A stretch of DNA of 64,000 bases, from positions 33,230,165 to 33,294,164 of the forward strand of contig OX424564.1 of the NCBI GenBank assembly GCA_949152475.1, in the 5' to 3' direction. The position numbers and the translations under genes are program-made. The notes under the pieces are model-generated. The model saw only the letters and a list, made by a program, of their open reading frames with translations. It did not search any database and was not told the origin of the DNA. Positions 11,478 through 26,400 of this stretch are shown here, piece after piece; position 1 is the stretch's first letter; each line of letters opens with the position of its first letter. Source of the DNA: Terebella lapidaria. Lineage: Eukaryota; Annelida; Polychaeta; Terebellida; Terebellidae.

Positions 11478-14400
11478 ATGGCGAGGATACTGACGGGCGG
11501 ATCAGGGGAACATCTGGAATCTGACGAACCCCTGGATGAGTATATCTACAGACACCTGAGAGAAAACGGTGACATAATCGATCTGGTAAGTGACAATCGG
11601 TTATATTCCGAACTCTATTCACTTCAAGTTTTCAATCAGGGTTAAACCACTGGTCACAGGCCACAATGGAGAGCCCTTTACGAAGATATCGGGTTTTAGT
11701 CATACGGTATTCCTGGATTCACTGATCATTTGACATTTGGTGAAAGTTGGTGTTCATTGGCCATATAAGTAGTGTACATTTTACCTGGTTAAACAGGAAT
11801 ATATGCTGTTTTTTTCCTGATGAATCTGTGCGTAACGTCCTGGGTACCACTACCCAGCAATAGGTCACGGGGGGTAATCTAGGGGGTGCCACTACCCAGC
11901 AATAGGTCACGGGGGGTAATCTAGGGGGTGCCACTACCCAGCAATAGGTCACGGGGGGTAATCTAGGGGGTACCGCCACCCAGCAATAGGTCACGTGGGT
12001 GATCTAGGGGGTACCACCACCCAGCAATAGGTCACGTGGGTGATCTAGGGGGTACCACCACACAGCAATAGGTCACCGGGGGTAATCTAGGGGGTGCCAC
12101 CACCCAGCAATAGGTCACGGGAGTAATCTAGGGGGTACCACCACCCAGCAATAGGTCACATGGGTGATCTAGGGGGTACCACCACCCAGCAATAGGTCAC
12201 GTGGGTGATCTAGGGGGTACCACCACCCAGCAATAGGTCACGGGGGTGATCTAGGGGGTACCACCACCCAGTAATAGGTCACATGGGTGATCTAGGGGGC
12301 ACCACCACCCAGCAATAGGTCACCGGGGTAATCTAGGGGGTACCACCACACAGCAATAGGTCACCGGGGGTAATCTAGGGGGTGCCACCACCCAGCAATA
12401 GGTCACGGGAGTAATCTAGGGGGTACCACCACCCAGCAATAGGTCACGGGAGTAATCTAGGGGGTACCACCACCCAGCAATAGGTCACGGGAGTAATCTA
12501 GGGGGTACCACCACCCAGCAATAGGTCACGGGGGTGATCTAGGGGGTACCACCACCCAGCAATAGGTCACGGGGGTAATCTAGGGGGTACCACCACCCAG
12601 CAATAGGTCACGGGGGTAATCTAGGGGGTACCACCACCCAGCAATAGGTCACATGGGTGATCTAGGGGGTACCACCACCCAGCAATAGGTCACGGGGGTA
12701 ATCTAGGGGGTACCACTACCCAGCAATAGGTCACGTGGGTGATCTAGGGGGCACCACCACCCAGCAATAGGTCACCGGGGTAATCTAGGGGGTACCACCA
12801 CCCAGCAATAGGTCACATGGGTGATCTAGGGGGTACCACCACCCAGCAATAGGTCACGTGGGTGATCTAGGGGGTACCACCTCCCAGCAATAGGTCACGT
12901 GGGTGATCTAGGGGGTACCACCACCCAGCAATAGGTCACGGGGGTGATCTAGGGGGTACCACCACCCAGCAATAGGTCACGGGAGTAATCTAGGGGGTAC
13001 CACCACCCAGCAATAGGTCACATGGGTGATCTAGGGGGTACCACTACCCAGCAATAGGTCACTGGAGTAATCTAGGGGGTACCACCACCCAGCAATAGGT
13101 CACGTGGGTGATCTAGGGGGTAACACTACCCAGCAATAGGTCACGGAGGTAATCTAGGGGGTATCGCTACCCAGCAATAGGTCACCGGGGTAATCTAGGG
13201 GGTACCAACAACCCAGCAATAGGTCACGTGGGTGATCTAGGGGGTACCACCACCCAGCAATAGGTCACGGAGGTAATCTAGGGGGTACCACTACCCAGCA
13301 ATAGGTCACCGGGGTAATCTAGGGGGTACCACCACCCGGCAATAGGTCACATGGGTGATCTAGGGGGTACCACTACCCAGCAATAGGTCACGTGGGTGAT
13401 CTAGGGGGTACCACCACCCAGCAATAGGTCAAGTGGGTAATCTAGGGGGTACCACTACCCAGCAATAGGTCACGGGAGTAATCTAGGGGGTACCACTACC
13501 CAGCAATAGGTCACCGGGGTAATCTAGGGGGTACCACTACCCAGCAATAGGTCACGTGGGTGATCTAGGGGGTACCACCACCCAGCAATAGGTCACGTGG
13601 GTAATCTAGGGGGTACCACTACCCAGCAATAGGTCACGGGGTGTAATCTAGGGGGTGCCACTACCCAGCAATAGGTCACGGGGGTAATCTAGGGGGTGCC
13701 ACTACCCAGCAATAGGTCACGGGGGTAATCTAGGGGGTACCACCACCCAGCAATAGGTCACGTGGGTGATCTAGGGGGTACCACCACACAGCAATAGGTC
13801 ACGTGGGTAATCTAGGGGGTACCACTACCCAGCAATAGGTCACGGGGTGTAATCTAGGGGGTGCCACTACCCAGAAATAGGTCACGGGGGTAATCTAGGG
13901 GGTGCCACTACCCAGCAATAGGTCACGGGGGTAATCTAGGGGGTACCACTACCCAGCAATAGGTCACGGGGGTAATCTAGGGGGTACCACTACCCAGCAA
14001 TAGGTCACGTGGGTGATCTAGGGGGTACCACCACCCAGCAATAGGTCACCGGGGTAATCTAGGGGGTACCACTACCCAGCAATAGGTCATGTGGGTGATC
14101 TAGGGGGTACCACCACCCAGCAATAGGTCACGGGGGTAATCTAAGGGGTACCACTACCCAGCAATAGGTCACGGAGGTAATCTAGGGGGTACCACTACCC
14201 AGCAATAGGTCACCGGGGTAATCAAGGGGGTACCAACAACCCAGCAATAGGTCACGGGGGTGATCTAGGGGGTACCACCACCCAGCAATAGGTCACGAGG
14301 GGTAATCTAGGGGGTACCACTACCCAGCAATAGGTCACCGGGGTAATCTAGGGGGTGCCACTACCCAGCAATAGGTCACGGGGGTAATCTAGGGGGTACC

Positions 14401-17400
14401 ACTACCCAGCAATAGGTCACGGGGGTAATCTAGGGGGTACCACTACCCAGCAATAGGTCACGTGGGTGATCTAGGGGGTACCACCACCCAGCAATAGGTC
14501 ACCGGGGTAATCTAGGGGGTACCACTACCCAGCAATAGGTCACGTGGGTGATCTAGGGGGTACCACCACCCAGCAATAGGTCACGGGGGTAATCTAGGGG
14601 GTACCACTACCCAGCAATAGGTCACGGAGGTAATCTAGGGGGTACCACTACCCAGCAATAGGTCACCGGGGGTAATCAAGGGGGTACCAACAACCCAGCA
14701 ATAGGTCACGTGGGTGATCTAGGGGGTACCACCACCCAGCAATAGGTCACGTGGGTGATCTAGGGGGCACCACCACCCAGCAATAGGTCACGTGGGTGAT
14801 CTAGGGGGTACCACCACCCAGCAATAGGTCACGTGGGTGATCTAGGGGGTACCACCACACAGCAATAGGTCACGGAGGTGATCTAGGGGGTACCACTACC
14901 CAGCAATAGGTCACGGAGGTAATCTAGGGGGTACCACTACCCAGCAATAGGTCACCGGGGTAATCAAGGGGGTACCAACAACCCAGCAATAGGTCACGGG
15001 GGTGATCTAGGGGGTACCACCACCCAGCAATAGGTCACGTGGGTGATCTAGGGGGTACCACCACCCAGCAATAGGTCACCTGGGTGATCTAGGGGGCACC
15101 ACCACCCAGCAATAGGTCACCGCTGGTAATCTAGGGGGTACCACTACCCAGCAATAGGTCACCGGGGGTAATCTAGGGGGTACCACTACCCAGCAATAGG
15201 TCACGGGGGTAATCTAGGGGGTACCACTACACAGCAATAGGTCACGTGGGTGATCTAGGGGGTACCACCTCCCAGCAATAGGTCACGTGGGTAATCTAGG
15301 GGGTACCACTACCCAGCAATAGGTCACCGGGGGTAATCTAGGGGGTACCACTACACAGCAATAGGTCACGTGGGTGATCTAGGGGGCACCACCACCCAGC
15401 AATAGGTCACCGGGGTAATCTAGGGGGTACCACTACCCAGCAATAGGTCACCGGGGTAATCTAGGGGGTACCACTACCCAGCAATAGGTCACGGGGGTTA
15501 ATCTAGGGGGTACCAACAACCCAGCAATAGGTCACGTGGGTGATCTAGGGGGTACCACCACCCAGCAATAGGTCACGTGGGTGATCTAGGGGGTACCACT
15601 ACCCAGCAATAGGTCACCGGGGTAATCTAGGGGGTACCAACAACCCAGCAATAGGTCACGTGGGTGATCTAGGGGGCACCACCACCCAGCAATAGGTCAC
15701 CGCTGGTAATCTAGGGGGTACCACTACCCAGCAATAGGTCACCGGGGGTAATCTAGGGGGTACCACTACCCAGCAATAGGTCACGGGGGTAATCTAGGGG
15801 GTACCACTACACAGCAATAGGTCACGTGGGTGATCTAGGGGGTACCACCTCCCAGCAATAGGTCACGTGGGTAATCTAGGGGGTACCACTACCCAGCAAT
15901 AGGTCACCGGGGGTAATCTAGGGGGTACCACTACCCAGCAATAGGTCACCGGGGTAATCTAGGGGGTACCACCACCCAGCAATAGGTCACATGGGTGATC
16001 TAGGGGGTACCACCACCCAGCAATAGGTCACCGGGGTAATCTAGGGGGTACCAACAACCCAGCAATAGGTCACGTGGGTGATCTAGGGGGTACCACCACC
16101 CAGCAATAGGTCACGTGGGTGATCTAGGGGGAATCACCACCGAGCAATAGGTCACGGGGGTAATCTAGGGGGAACCACTACCCAGCAATAGGTCACGGGG
16201 GGTAATCTAGGGGGTACCACCACCCAGCAATAGGTCACATGGGTGATCTAGGGGGTACCACCACCCAGCAATAGGTCACGGGGGGTAATCTAGGGGGTAC
16301 CACCACCCAGCAATAGGTCACGTGGGTGATCTAGGGGGTACCACCACCCAGCAATAGGTCACGTGGGTGATCTAGGGGGTACCACCACCCAGCAATAGGT
16401 CACGTGGGTGATCTAGGGGGCACCACCACCCAGCAATAGGTCACCGGGGGGTAATCTAGGGGGTACCACTACCCAGCAATAGGTCACGGGGGTGATCTAG
16501 GGGGTACCACCACCCAGCAATAGGTCACCGGGGGTAATCTAGGGGGTACCACCACCCAGCAATAGGTCACCTGGGTGATCTAGGGGGTACCACTACCCAG
16601 CAATAGGTCACGGGAGTAATCTAGGGGGTACCACCACCCAGCAATAGGTCACCGGGGGTAATCTAGGGGGTACCACTACCCAGCAATAGGTCACGTGGGT
16701 GATCTAGGGGGTACCACTACCCAGCAATAGGTCACGTGGGTGATCTAGGGGGTACCACCACCCAGCAATAGGTCACGGGGGTAATCTAGGGGGTACCACC
16801 ACCCAGGAATAGGTTACAGGGGTAATCTAGGGGGTACCACCACCCAGCAATAGGTCACGTGGGTGATCTAGGGGGTACCACCACCCAGCAATAGGTCACG
16901 TGGGTGATCTAGGGGGTACCACTACCCAGCAATAGGTCACGGGAGTAATCTAGGGGGTACCACAACCCAGCAATAGGTCACATGGGTGATCTAGGGGGTA
17001 CCACCACCCAGCAATAGGGCACATGGGTGATATAGGGGGTACCACTACCAGCAATAGGTCACGGGGGGTAATCTAGGGGGTGCCACTACCCAGCAATAGG
17101 TCACGTGGGTGATCTAGGGGGTACCACCACCCAGCAATAGGTCACGGGGGTAATCTAGGGGGTACCGCTACCCAGCAATAGGTCACGTGGGTGATCTAGG
17201 GGGTACCACCACCCAGCAATAGGTCACGGGGGTAATCTAGGGGGTACCGCTACCCAGCAATAGGTCACTGGAATAATCTAGGGGGTACCACCACCCAGCA
17301 ATAGGTCACGTGGGTGATCTAGGGGATACCACCACCCAGCAATAGGTCACTGGAGTAATCTAGGGGGTACCACTACCCAGCAATAGGTCACGTGGGTGAT

Positions 17401-20400
17401 CTAGGGGGTACCACCACCCAGCAATAGGTCACGTGGGTGATCTAGGGGGTACCACCACCCAGCAATAGGTCACGTGGGTAATCTAGGGGGTACCACTACC
17501 CAGCAATAGGTCACCGGGGTAATCTAGGGGGTACCACTACCCAGCAATAGGTCACGGGGTGTAATCTAGGGGGTGCCACTACCCAGCAATAGGTCACGGG
17601 GGTAATCTAGGGGGTGCCACTACCCAGCAATAGGTCACGGGAGTAGTCTAGGGGGTACCACCACCCAGCAATAGGTCACCGGGGTAATCTAGGGGGTACC
17701 ACTACCCAGCAATAGGTCACGTGGGTGATCTAGGGGGTACCACCACCCAGCAATAGGTCACGGGGGTAATCTAGGGGGTACCACTACCCAGCAATAGGTC
17801 ACGGAGGTAATCTAGGGGGTACCAGTACCCAGCAATAGGTCACCGGGGTAATCAAGGGGGTACCAACAACCCAGCAATAGGTCACGGGGGTGATCTAGGG
17901 GGTACCACCACCCAGCAATAGGTCACGTGGGTGATCTAGGGGGCACCACCACCCAGCAATAGGTCACGTGGGTGATCTAGGGGGCACCACCACCCAGCAA
18001 TAGGTCACCGGGGGTAATCTAGGGGGTACCACCACCCAGCAATAGGTCACGTGGGTAATCTAAGGCGTACCACCACCCAGCAATAGGTCACGGAGGTAAT
18101 CTAGGGGGAACCACTACCCAGCAATAGGTCACCGGGGTAATCTAGGGGGTACCACTACCCAGCAATAGGTCACGGGGGGTAATCTAGGGGGTGCCACTAC
18201 CCGGCAATAGGTCACGGGGGGTAATCTAGGGGGTGCCACTACCCAGCAATAGGTCACGGGGGTAATCTAGGGGGTACCACCACCCAGTAATAGGTCACCG
18301 GGGTAATCTAGGGGGTACCACTACCCAGCAATAGGTCACGGGGGTAATCTAGGGGGTGCCACTACCCAGCAATAGGTCACGGGGGTAATCTAGGGGGTAC
18401 CACTACCCAGCAATAGGTAACGGGGGTAATCTAGGGGGTACCGCCACCCAGCAATAGGTCACGTGGGTAATCTAGGGGGTACCTCCACCCAGCAATAGGT
18501 CACGGAGGTAATCTAGGGGGTACCACTACCCAGCAATAGGTCACGTGTGTGATCTAGGGGGTACCACCACCCAGCAATAGGTCACGGGGGTAATCTAGGG
18601 GGAACCACTACCCAGCAATAGGTCACGGGGGGTAATCTAGGGGGTACCACCACCCAGCAATAGGTCACGTGGGTGATCTAGGGGGTACCACCACCCAGCA
18701 ATAGGTCACGTGGGTGATCTAGGGGGCACCACCACCCAGCAATAGGTCACGTGGGTGATCTAGGGGGCACCACCACCCAGCAATAGGTCACCGGGGGTAA
18801 TCTAGTGGGTACCGCTACCCAGCAATAGGTCACGTGGGTGATCTAGGGGGTACCACCACCCAGCAATAGGTCACGTGGGTGATCTAGGGGGTACCACCAC
18901 CCAGCAATAGGTCACGTGGGTGATATAGGGGGTACCACCACACAGCAATAGGTCACGGGGGGTAATCAAGGGGGTACCATCACCCAGCAATAGGTCACGT
19001 GGGTGATCTAGGGGGTACCACCACCCAGCAGTATGTCACGTGGGTAATCTAGGGGGTACCGCTACCCAGCAATAGGTCACGGGGGTAATCTAGGGGGTAC
19101 CACCACCCAGCAATAGGTCACATGGGTGATCTAGGGGGTACCACCACCCAGCAATAGGTCACGGGGGTAATCTAGGGGTACCACCACCCAGCAATAGGTC
19201 ACATGGGTGATCTAGGGGGTACCACCACCCAGCAATAGGTCACGGAGGTAAACTAGGGGGTACCACTACCCAGGTAATCTAGGGGGTACCACCACCCAGC
19301 AATAGGTCACGTGGGTAATCTAGGGGGTACCACTACCCAGCAATAGGTCACATGGGTGATCTAGGGGGTACCACTACCCAGCAATAGGTCACATGGGTGA
19401 TCTAGGGGGTACCACCACCCAGCAATAGGTCACGGGGGTAATCTAGGGGGTACCATTACCGAGCAATAGGTCACATGGGTGATCTAGGGGCTACCACCAC
19501 ACAGCAATAGGTCACGTGGGTGATCTAGGGGGTACCACTACCCAGCAATAGGTCACGTGGGTGATCTAGGGGGTACCACCACCCAGCAATAGGTCACTGG
19601 AGTAATCTAGGGGGTACCACTACCCAGCAATAGGTCACGTGGGTAATCTAGGGGGTACCACCACCCAGCAATAGGTCACATGGGTGATCTAGGGGGTACC
19701 ACAACCCAGCAATAGGTCACGTGGGTGATCTAGGGGGCACCACCACCCAGCAATAGGTCACGTGGGTGATCTAGGGGGTACCACCACCCAGCAATAGGTC
19801 ACGTGGGTAATCTAGGGGGTACCACCACCCAGCAATAGGTCACGGGGGTGATCTAGGGGGTACCACCACACAGCAATAGGTCACGGGGGTGATCTAGGGG
19901 GTACCACTACCCAGCAATAGGTCACGGGGGGTAATCTAGGGGGTACCACCACCCAGCAATAGGTCACGTGGGTGATCTAGGGGGTACCACCACCCAGCAA
20001 TAGGTCACGGGGGTGATCTAGGGGGTACCACCACCCAGCAATAGGTCACGTGGGTAATTTAGGGGGTACCACCACCCAGCAATAGGTCACGTGGGTAATC
20101 TAGGGGGTACCACTACCCAGCAATAGGTCACGTGGGTGATCTAGGGGGTACCACTACCCAGCAATAGGTCACGTGGGTGATCTAGGGGGTACCACCACCC
20201 AGCAATAGGTCACGGGAGTAATCTAGGGGGTACCACTACCCAGCAATAGGTCACCGGGGTAATCTAGGGGGTACCACTACCCAGCAATAGGTCACGGGGG
20301 GTAATCTAGGGGGTGCCACTACCCAGCAATAGGTCACGGGGGGTAATCTAGGGGGTGCCACTACCCAGCAATAGGCCATGGGGGTAATCTAGGGGGTACT

Positions 20401-23400
20401 ACCACCCAGCAATAGGTCACGTGGGTGATCTAGGGGGTACCAACAACCCAGCAATAGGTCACGTGGGTAATCTAGGGGGTACCACCACCCAGCAATAGGT
20501 AACGTGGGTGATCTAGGGGGTACCGCCACACAGCAATAGGTCACGTGGGTGATTCAGGGGGTACCACCACCCAGCAATAGGTCACGTGGGTGATTTAGGG
20601 GGTACCACTACCCAGCAATAGGTCACGTGGGTAATCTAGGGGGTACCACCACCCAGCAATAGGTCACGTGGGTGATCTAGGGGGTACCACCACCCAGCAA
20701 TAGGTCACGTGGGTGATCTAGGGGGTACCGCCACACAGCAATAGGTCACGTGGGTGATCTAGGGGGTACCACCACCCAGCAATAGGTCACGGAGGTAATC
20801 TAGGGGGCACCACCACCCAGCAATAGGTCACGAGGGTGATCTAGGGGGTACCGCCACCCAGCAATAGGTCACGTGGGTGATCTAGGGGGTACCACCACCC
20901 AGCAATAGGTCACGGGGGTAATCTAGGGGGTACCACTACCCAGCAATAGGTCACGTGGGTGATCTAGGGGGTACCACCACCCAGCAATAGGTCACGGGGG
21001 GTAATCTAGGGGGTACCACCACCCAGCAATAGGTCACGTGGGTGATCTAGGGGGTACCACCACCCAGCAATAGGTCACGGGGGTAATCTAGGGGGTACCA
21101 TTACTCAGCAATAGGTCACGTGGGTGATCTAGGGGGTACCACCACCCAGCAATAGGTCACGTGGGTGATCTAGGGGGTACCACCACCCAGCAATAGGTCA
21201 CGTGGGTGATCTAGGGGGTACCACCACCCAGCAATAGGTCACGGGGGGTAATCTAGGGGGTACCACCACCCAGCAATAGGTCACGTGGGTGATCTAGGGG
21301 GTACCACCACCCAGCAATAGGTCACGTGGGTGATCTAGGGGGTACCACCACCCAGCAATAGGTCACGGGGGGTAATCTAGGGGGTACCACCACCCAGCAA
21401 TAGGTCACGTGGGTGATCTAGGGGGTACCACTACCCAGCAATAGGTCACGGGGGTAATCTAGGGGGTACCACCACCCAGCAATAGGTCACGTGGGTGATC
21501 TAGGGGGTACCACCACCCAGCAATAGGGCACGTGGGTGATTTAGAGGGCACCACCACACAGCAATAGGTCACGGGGGTAATCTAGGGGATACCAACAACC
21601 CAGCAATAGGTCACCGGGGTAATCTAGGGGGAACCACCACCCAGCAATAGGTCACGTGGGTGATCTAGGGGGTACCGCCACCCAGCAATAGGTCACGTGG
21701 GTAATCTAGGGGTTACCACCACACAGCAATAGGTCACGTGGGTGATCTAGGGGGTACCGCCACCCAGCAATAGGTCACGTGGGTAATCTAGGGGGTACCA
21801 CCACCCAGCAATAGGTCACGTGGGTGATCTAGGGGGTACCACCACCCAGCAATAGGTCACGTGGGTGATTTAGGGGGTACCGCCACACAGCAATAGGTCA
21901 TGTGGGTGATCTAGGGGGTACCACCACACAGCAATAGGTCACGGGGGGTAATCTAGGGGGTACCACTACCGAGCAATAGGTCACGTGGGTAATCTAGGGG
22001 GTACCACCACCCAGCAATAGGTCACGGGAGTAATCTAGGGGGTACCACCACCCAGCAATAGGTCACGGGAGTAATCTAGGGGGTACCACCACCCAGCAAT
22101 AGGTCACCGGGGGTAATCTAGGGGGTACCACCACCCAGCAATAGGTCACGGGAGTAATCTAGGGGGTACCACCACCCAGCAATAGGTCACGTGGGTGATC
22201 TAGGGGGTACCACCACCCAGCAATAGGTCACGTGGGTGATTTAGGGGGTACCGCCACACAGCAATAGGTCATGTGGGTGATCTAGGGGGTACCACCTCCC
22301 AGCAATAGGTCACGTGGGTAATCTAGGGGGTACCACCACCCAGCAATAGGTCACGGGAGTAATCTAGGGGGTACCACCACCCAGCAATAGGTCACCGGGG
22401 GTAATCTAGGGGGTACCACTACCGAGCAATAGGTCACGTGGGTAATCTAGGGGGTACCACCGCCAAGCAATAAGTCACCGGGGTAATCTAGGGGGTACCA
22501 CCGCCAAGCAATAAATCACCGGGGTAATCTACGGGACGTAAATTGTCACAGACGCAAGTGAAAGTCGATTGGGAGGTGTGTACAAGTCGTATCAACAATT
22601 CTCAAAGCGAAAGTATATGCATCAACGGGCAAAATATAGCAGGTGTTCAACGAAATATTTTCAAATTGAAATGTTACCTCGTGAAGTGACATACCGGTAT
22701 ATCGAAAACTTCGGTATATTCTTCAACCACACAATCCCAGTGAGTAGTTATCTCAAACAATTCGCATGAGGTACACACGTACTTCCATCCAGAAAATCGA
22801 CGTTTGTGGTTCTGGCAGTGGGTATCTTGCGATATCCATGTCGATCTGTGTGATAGAGATAAAAAGAACTATTCGTATAAGCAAGTATGGGAAAGAAATA
22901 ATATTGGCAAACCGATTGGTTAAAAATACTAGAATTGATTTTCAGTGTATTTTACCAAGTCATGACCAAAGCAAAAATATTATCTATAATATGAGAACCA
23001 CACAGAGGAACACAGAGGGATTGAGCAAAAATAAAAACCAGTGGGAGTTGGCCGACAAGTTCACCTATGGTTCATGGTGTTCTCAAGCCGAGCTCAGCTT
23101 TGGGGTGTGGTGACAATCTGTCACCGCATTTGCTGACGCACTTAGTGGTCGCATTTTGCGGCCGCAGAGGCTACCCTTATGCCACAGTCGTACAAAGATC
23201 ATGTGCCATGACCACCCATGACGTCATAAAACCATCTACCATATATTACATCATCAACCCCATATTACATCATAACCACGTGGTGACATCACATGGCATA
23301 TCCACCGCCATGCGCGCCACCTTCCTTTAGCAACCTGTTTACCAACAATGCCACCGTTGCTAGGGTGGGATAGCAACAGCACTACTGGGGAGTATCCACT

Positions 23401-26400
23401 GCTATCTGTAAAAATCACGTAGTTAGACTCTACTCCATTACACCAATATTTCCAAACTTTCATTCCCAGACGAATGCTACAAAGAGACAGCAGTGGACGT
23501 CCGCTCAGGTCCTGAATAATGCCCACACTCTGGCCCAAAGTCTTGCTGCGAAAGGTCTCGGACGAGGCGACACGATCACATTTTATGCCTCCAACTCGGA
23601 AGATTTCGTTTTCCTTGTCTTGGCATGTATTCAGTGTCGGGTCGTGGTGAGCACTGTGAATCCGGCAGCTACACCATGTAAAGTTGATCTACCATTTTTA
23701 GGAATACTGCTGTAAAATAGTTAGATATGAGAGTTCATTGAATACGTAACATCATGTTAAAGGTGCATGTTACCTGTGAATAAAATTGCCATTAATCAGT
23801 CAAATATTTTTGCTTTAGTGCCTACTCAAAGTTGGATTTTGTTGTTTGAACAGATGAGTTGAAACATTACCTCAAAGAATTACAACCAACATTGATTTTC
23901 ACGGAATCCAGGTTGTTAGCCAATCTGAAGGCAGCACTTTCCGTTGTGGAGGGGAAGGTAAACCACGATAAAAATTCAAGCAACTGTTTCGTCACTGCCT
24001 GACATGATTGTGCACACATTATCCCTCTGTTGCAGCCTCATATAATCACAAAGGACAGAACACCAGGTTGCGAATGCATAGCTGATTTGTACCGACGGCC
24101 CGATACGAGCCCCGCACCCCGCCGACCAGTGGACATCCAGAATGACGTATGCTGTATCGTGTTCAGTAGCGGGACTTCAGGGCTTCCTAAGGGGGTCATG
24201 CTCACACATCACAATATCACAACGTGTCTGGGTCAGCTCAAAGTGTACATGGCAGAGCCTAATATTAAAAGTAACCTTTGCCCGTTCCCAATGTACCATT
24301 CTGCCGGCTTGTTTGCTGGTATCTTCGGATTCACTGTTCTCAAGATCAACTTCATTTTCATGGAGAAGTTCGACTTCCAACTGCTGCTAGAGTCTATTCA
24401 GCGATATAGGGTGTGTACTTTTGCCTGTCCTACCTTCATAGTCATCAATGCTCAACCTTTCGTGCATTTAGCATCACCAATCCTCAAGTTTTGTGTTTTA
24501 TTGTCTTAAGCCTGAAGGTGTTGGACTGCCCCCTCCAGTTGTTGTTGCGATGACAAAGTCACCCCTGGCAGATCAGTATGACCTGTCTAGTATGAGATAT
24601 TGTGTCACTGGGGCTGCCCCTGTAACCAAAGAAATGGAAGAGGCCTTCAAATCAAGGTTCAACAACCTAAAAATGCAACAAAGTAAGCATGATGGCAAAC
24701 CAAACAGGTACTGTTGTCGGTCACCCCTCAAGGAATATTACCATTATAAAACTTTCGGAAGTTTTTGGTAAGATTTGGCTCAATTTCGATATTTTGAGAC
24801 ATACCTCTTCGATATTTTGCGATCACGCAATAACAATCATCAATATTAAATATATTGTGGGACATTATTTTTCAGCTTACCAGGCTAATATGTCGTTATT
24901 TGGCGTCATGTGCCCGTCAGCGCCAATTTTTTTCCGAAATGTTTTGTAATGTTCCTGATGGACATATCTCAATGTCACATTTTGGGTGTTTTATTGAATC
25001 ACTGGGGCAAGTGTTATTAACAAGTTTGGGCTTTTGGCACACTTTACCTGAAAAGTCCATATTCTCAAAATCTGTATGATAATTGTTTCTCCTATTTATG
25101 CATAGGAATCCCCATATATATATATATACTCCCCTACGTATTTTGAGACATTTCAAGCCAAAAAAGTGTTCGCTATTTGAAATTTTATTTTACGTTTGTT
25201 ATTGTCATCATCAAAATTTGATTGTATTGGTGGTAATAGATTGATACTTACATTCTTTGGACTTCTTGACCAACTTTTCTATCCAAAGTTATATCCATTT
25301 TTCTCTTCATAATGTGAACTGTACAGGGTAAGCAGACAAAAGTTTCAAAATAAAGCATAAATATTTAGCTTTCGTACAGAAGTCGTATATGTATATATAT
25401 GGATATTTAAGTGGTGACCTTAATGGACTTCTGATGATCTTGGAATGTCAATTTAGGACAAATCTAGGACTTTAACGACCATTTCTATAAATATGTTTAG
25501 AAACCTTTTTTCTCGAAATTATTGTGAGGTGTATAAGTTTCGTTACCTTTGAATTGCTGGTCTGCGCACTCCCATCAGGTTGAAAAACAAATTTAGTCCA
25601 GAAGAAATTCTGTCATTATGTGATTTGAGCTAATTCCAGTGAAAACATCATAAAAAATCAGCATAAGGGCTAAGATAGGTCACAAGACAGTGGTAAATTG
25701 ACAAAGTCCCAAAAATGTTAAACTGCATGACCGTTTTGAGGTTTCAATGTCATTCGAAGATCCGTTTGTAGAGACTAGCCCATAATAGCAAAACACAAAC
25801 TTTCAAAAGATTCTATCAAGCGGATTCAGAGAAGAAAACGTCTGGAAATTAAAAGTCCAGGACGGGGTGCTTGAGTATTTTGGTTGTTAATTTCAGAAAT
25901 ATTCGACTTTAAACTTTGAATATAAAAAATCAATTTTCAATATATAAGTTTAAAACGGCTCTTCCACTTCCTTCCACTCCCCAGAATATTTTTTGGGCCG
26001 AAGCTTATTTTGAGTCCTATCAACTGATAGACATGTCAGTTGCAAAATAGTGACAATAGAACAGCACACACGGGTCTTGTAAGCTAAAATATCGAAGGAT
26101 TTCCTCGGTCACTTCCTCGGTTCACTCGACGGACTAGTATGCGGCCATGCGTGATATTTGCATATTCATGAGCTTGGTGAGTGTTGATGTCTCACATACG
26201 GTGCCCATTCGTTTCGCGTTGTTGATAGTTCAAAAAACGAATTCTGCGCATTTTCAGCAAAAAATACACCAATATTCTATGTATGAATTATCACATTTTA
26301 CCATGACTATGTTGGAACGTAGGCGCATCCAGTGTTTTTATAATGACACGGACCCAAACCATACTAATATCGATTTCTTACCAGCAATAATGCGGAACGG

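Larger units (their letters stand above)
10978..25120 (+). repeat. Segmental duplication, block A
   Basis: The sequence from about 10,978 matches the sequence from about 34,917 and stays collinear through exon 1, the minisatellite, and exons 2-5, to an AT microsatellite in intron 5. There the match stops at about 25,120 in A and 45,160 in B. Outside the minisatellite the copies differ by scattered substitutions and small indels only. For example, a GATTAT insertion distinguishes B near 43,322. Block A is about 14.1 kb and block B about 10.2 kb, the difference being mainly minisatellite length, net of a LINE insertion in B. Both copies are in the same orientation. Confidence 0.9.

Noticed and set aside
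11719..11994. Open - strand frame reading repeated [14 protein letters not shown]
   Set aside because: It arises only where three adjacent monomers happen to be 42 bp long, so the frame repeats. The rest of the array shifts frame, and nothing else suggests coding.
11841..22535. Resemblance to a CRISPR array at first glance
   Set aside because: Whole units repeat head to tail with no unique spacers, in a eukaryotic intron.
22569..22769. 66-codon frame conserved in blocks A and B (also 42,607-42,807)
   Set aside because: Identity is explained by the recent duplication. It lies in intron 1 and has no family motif.
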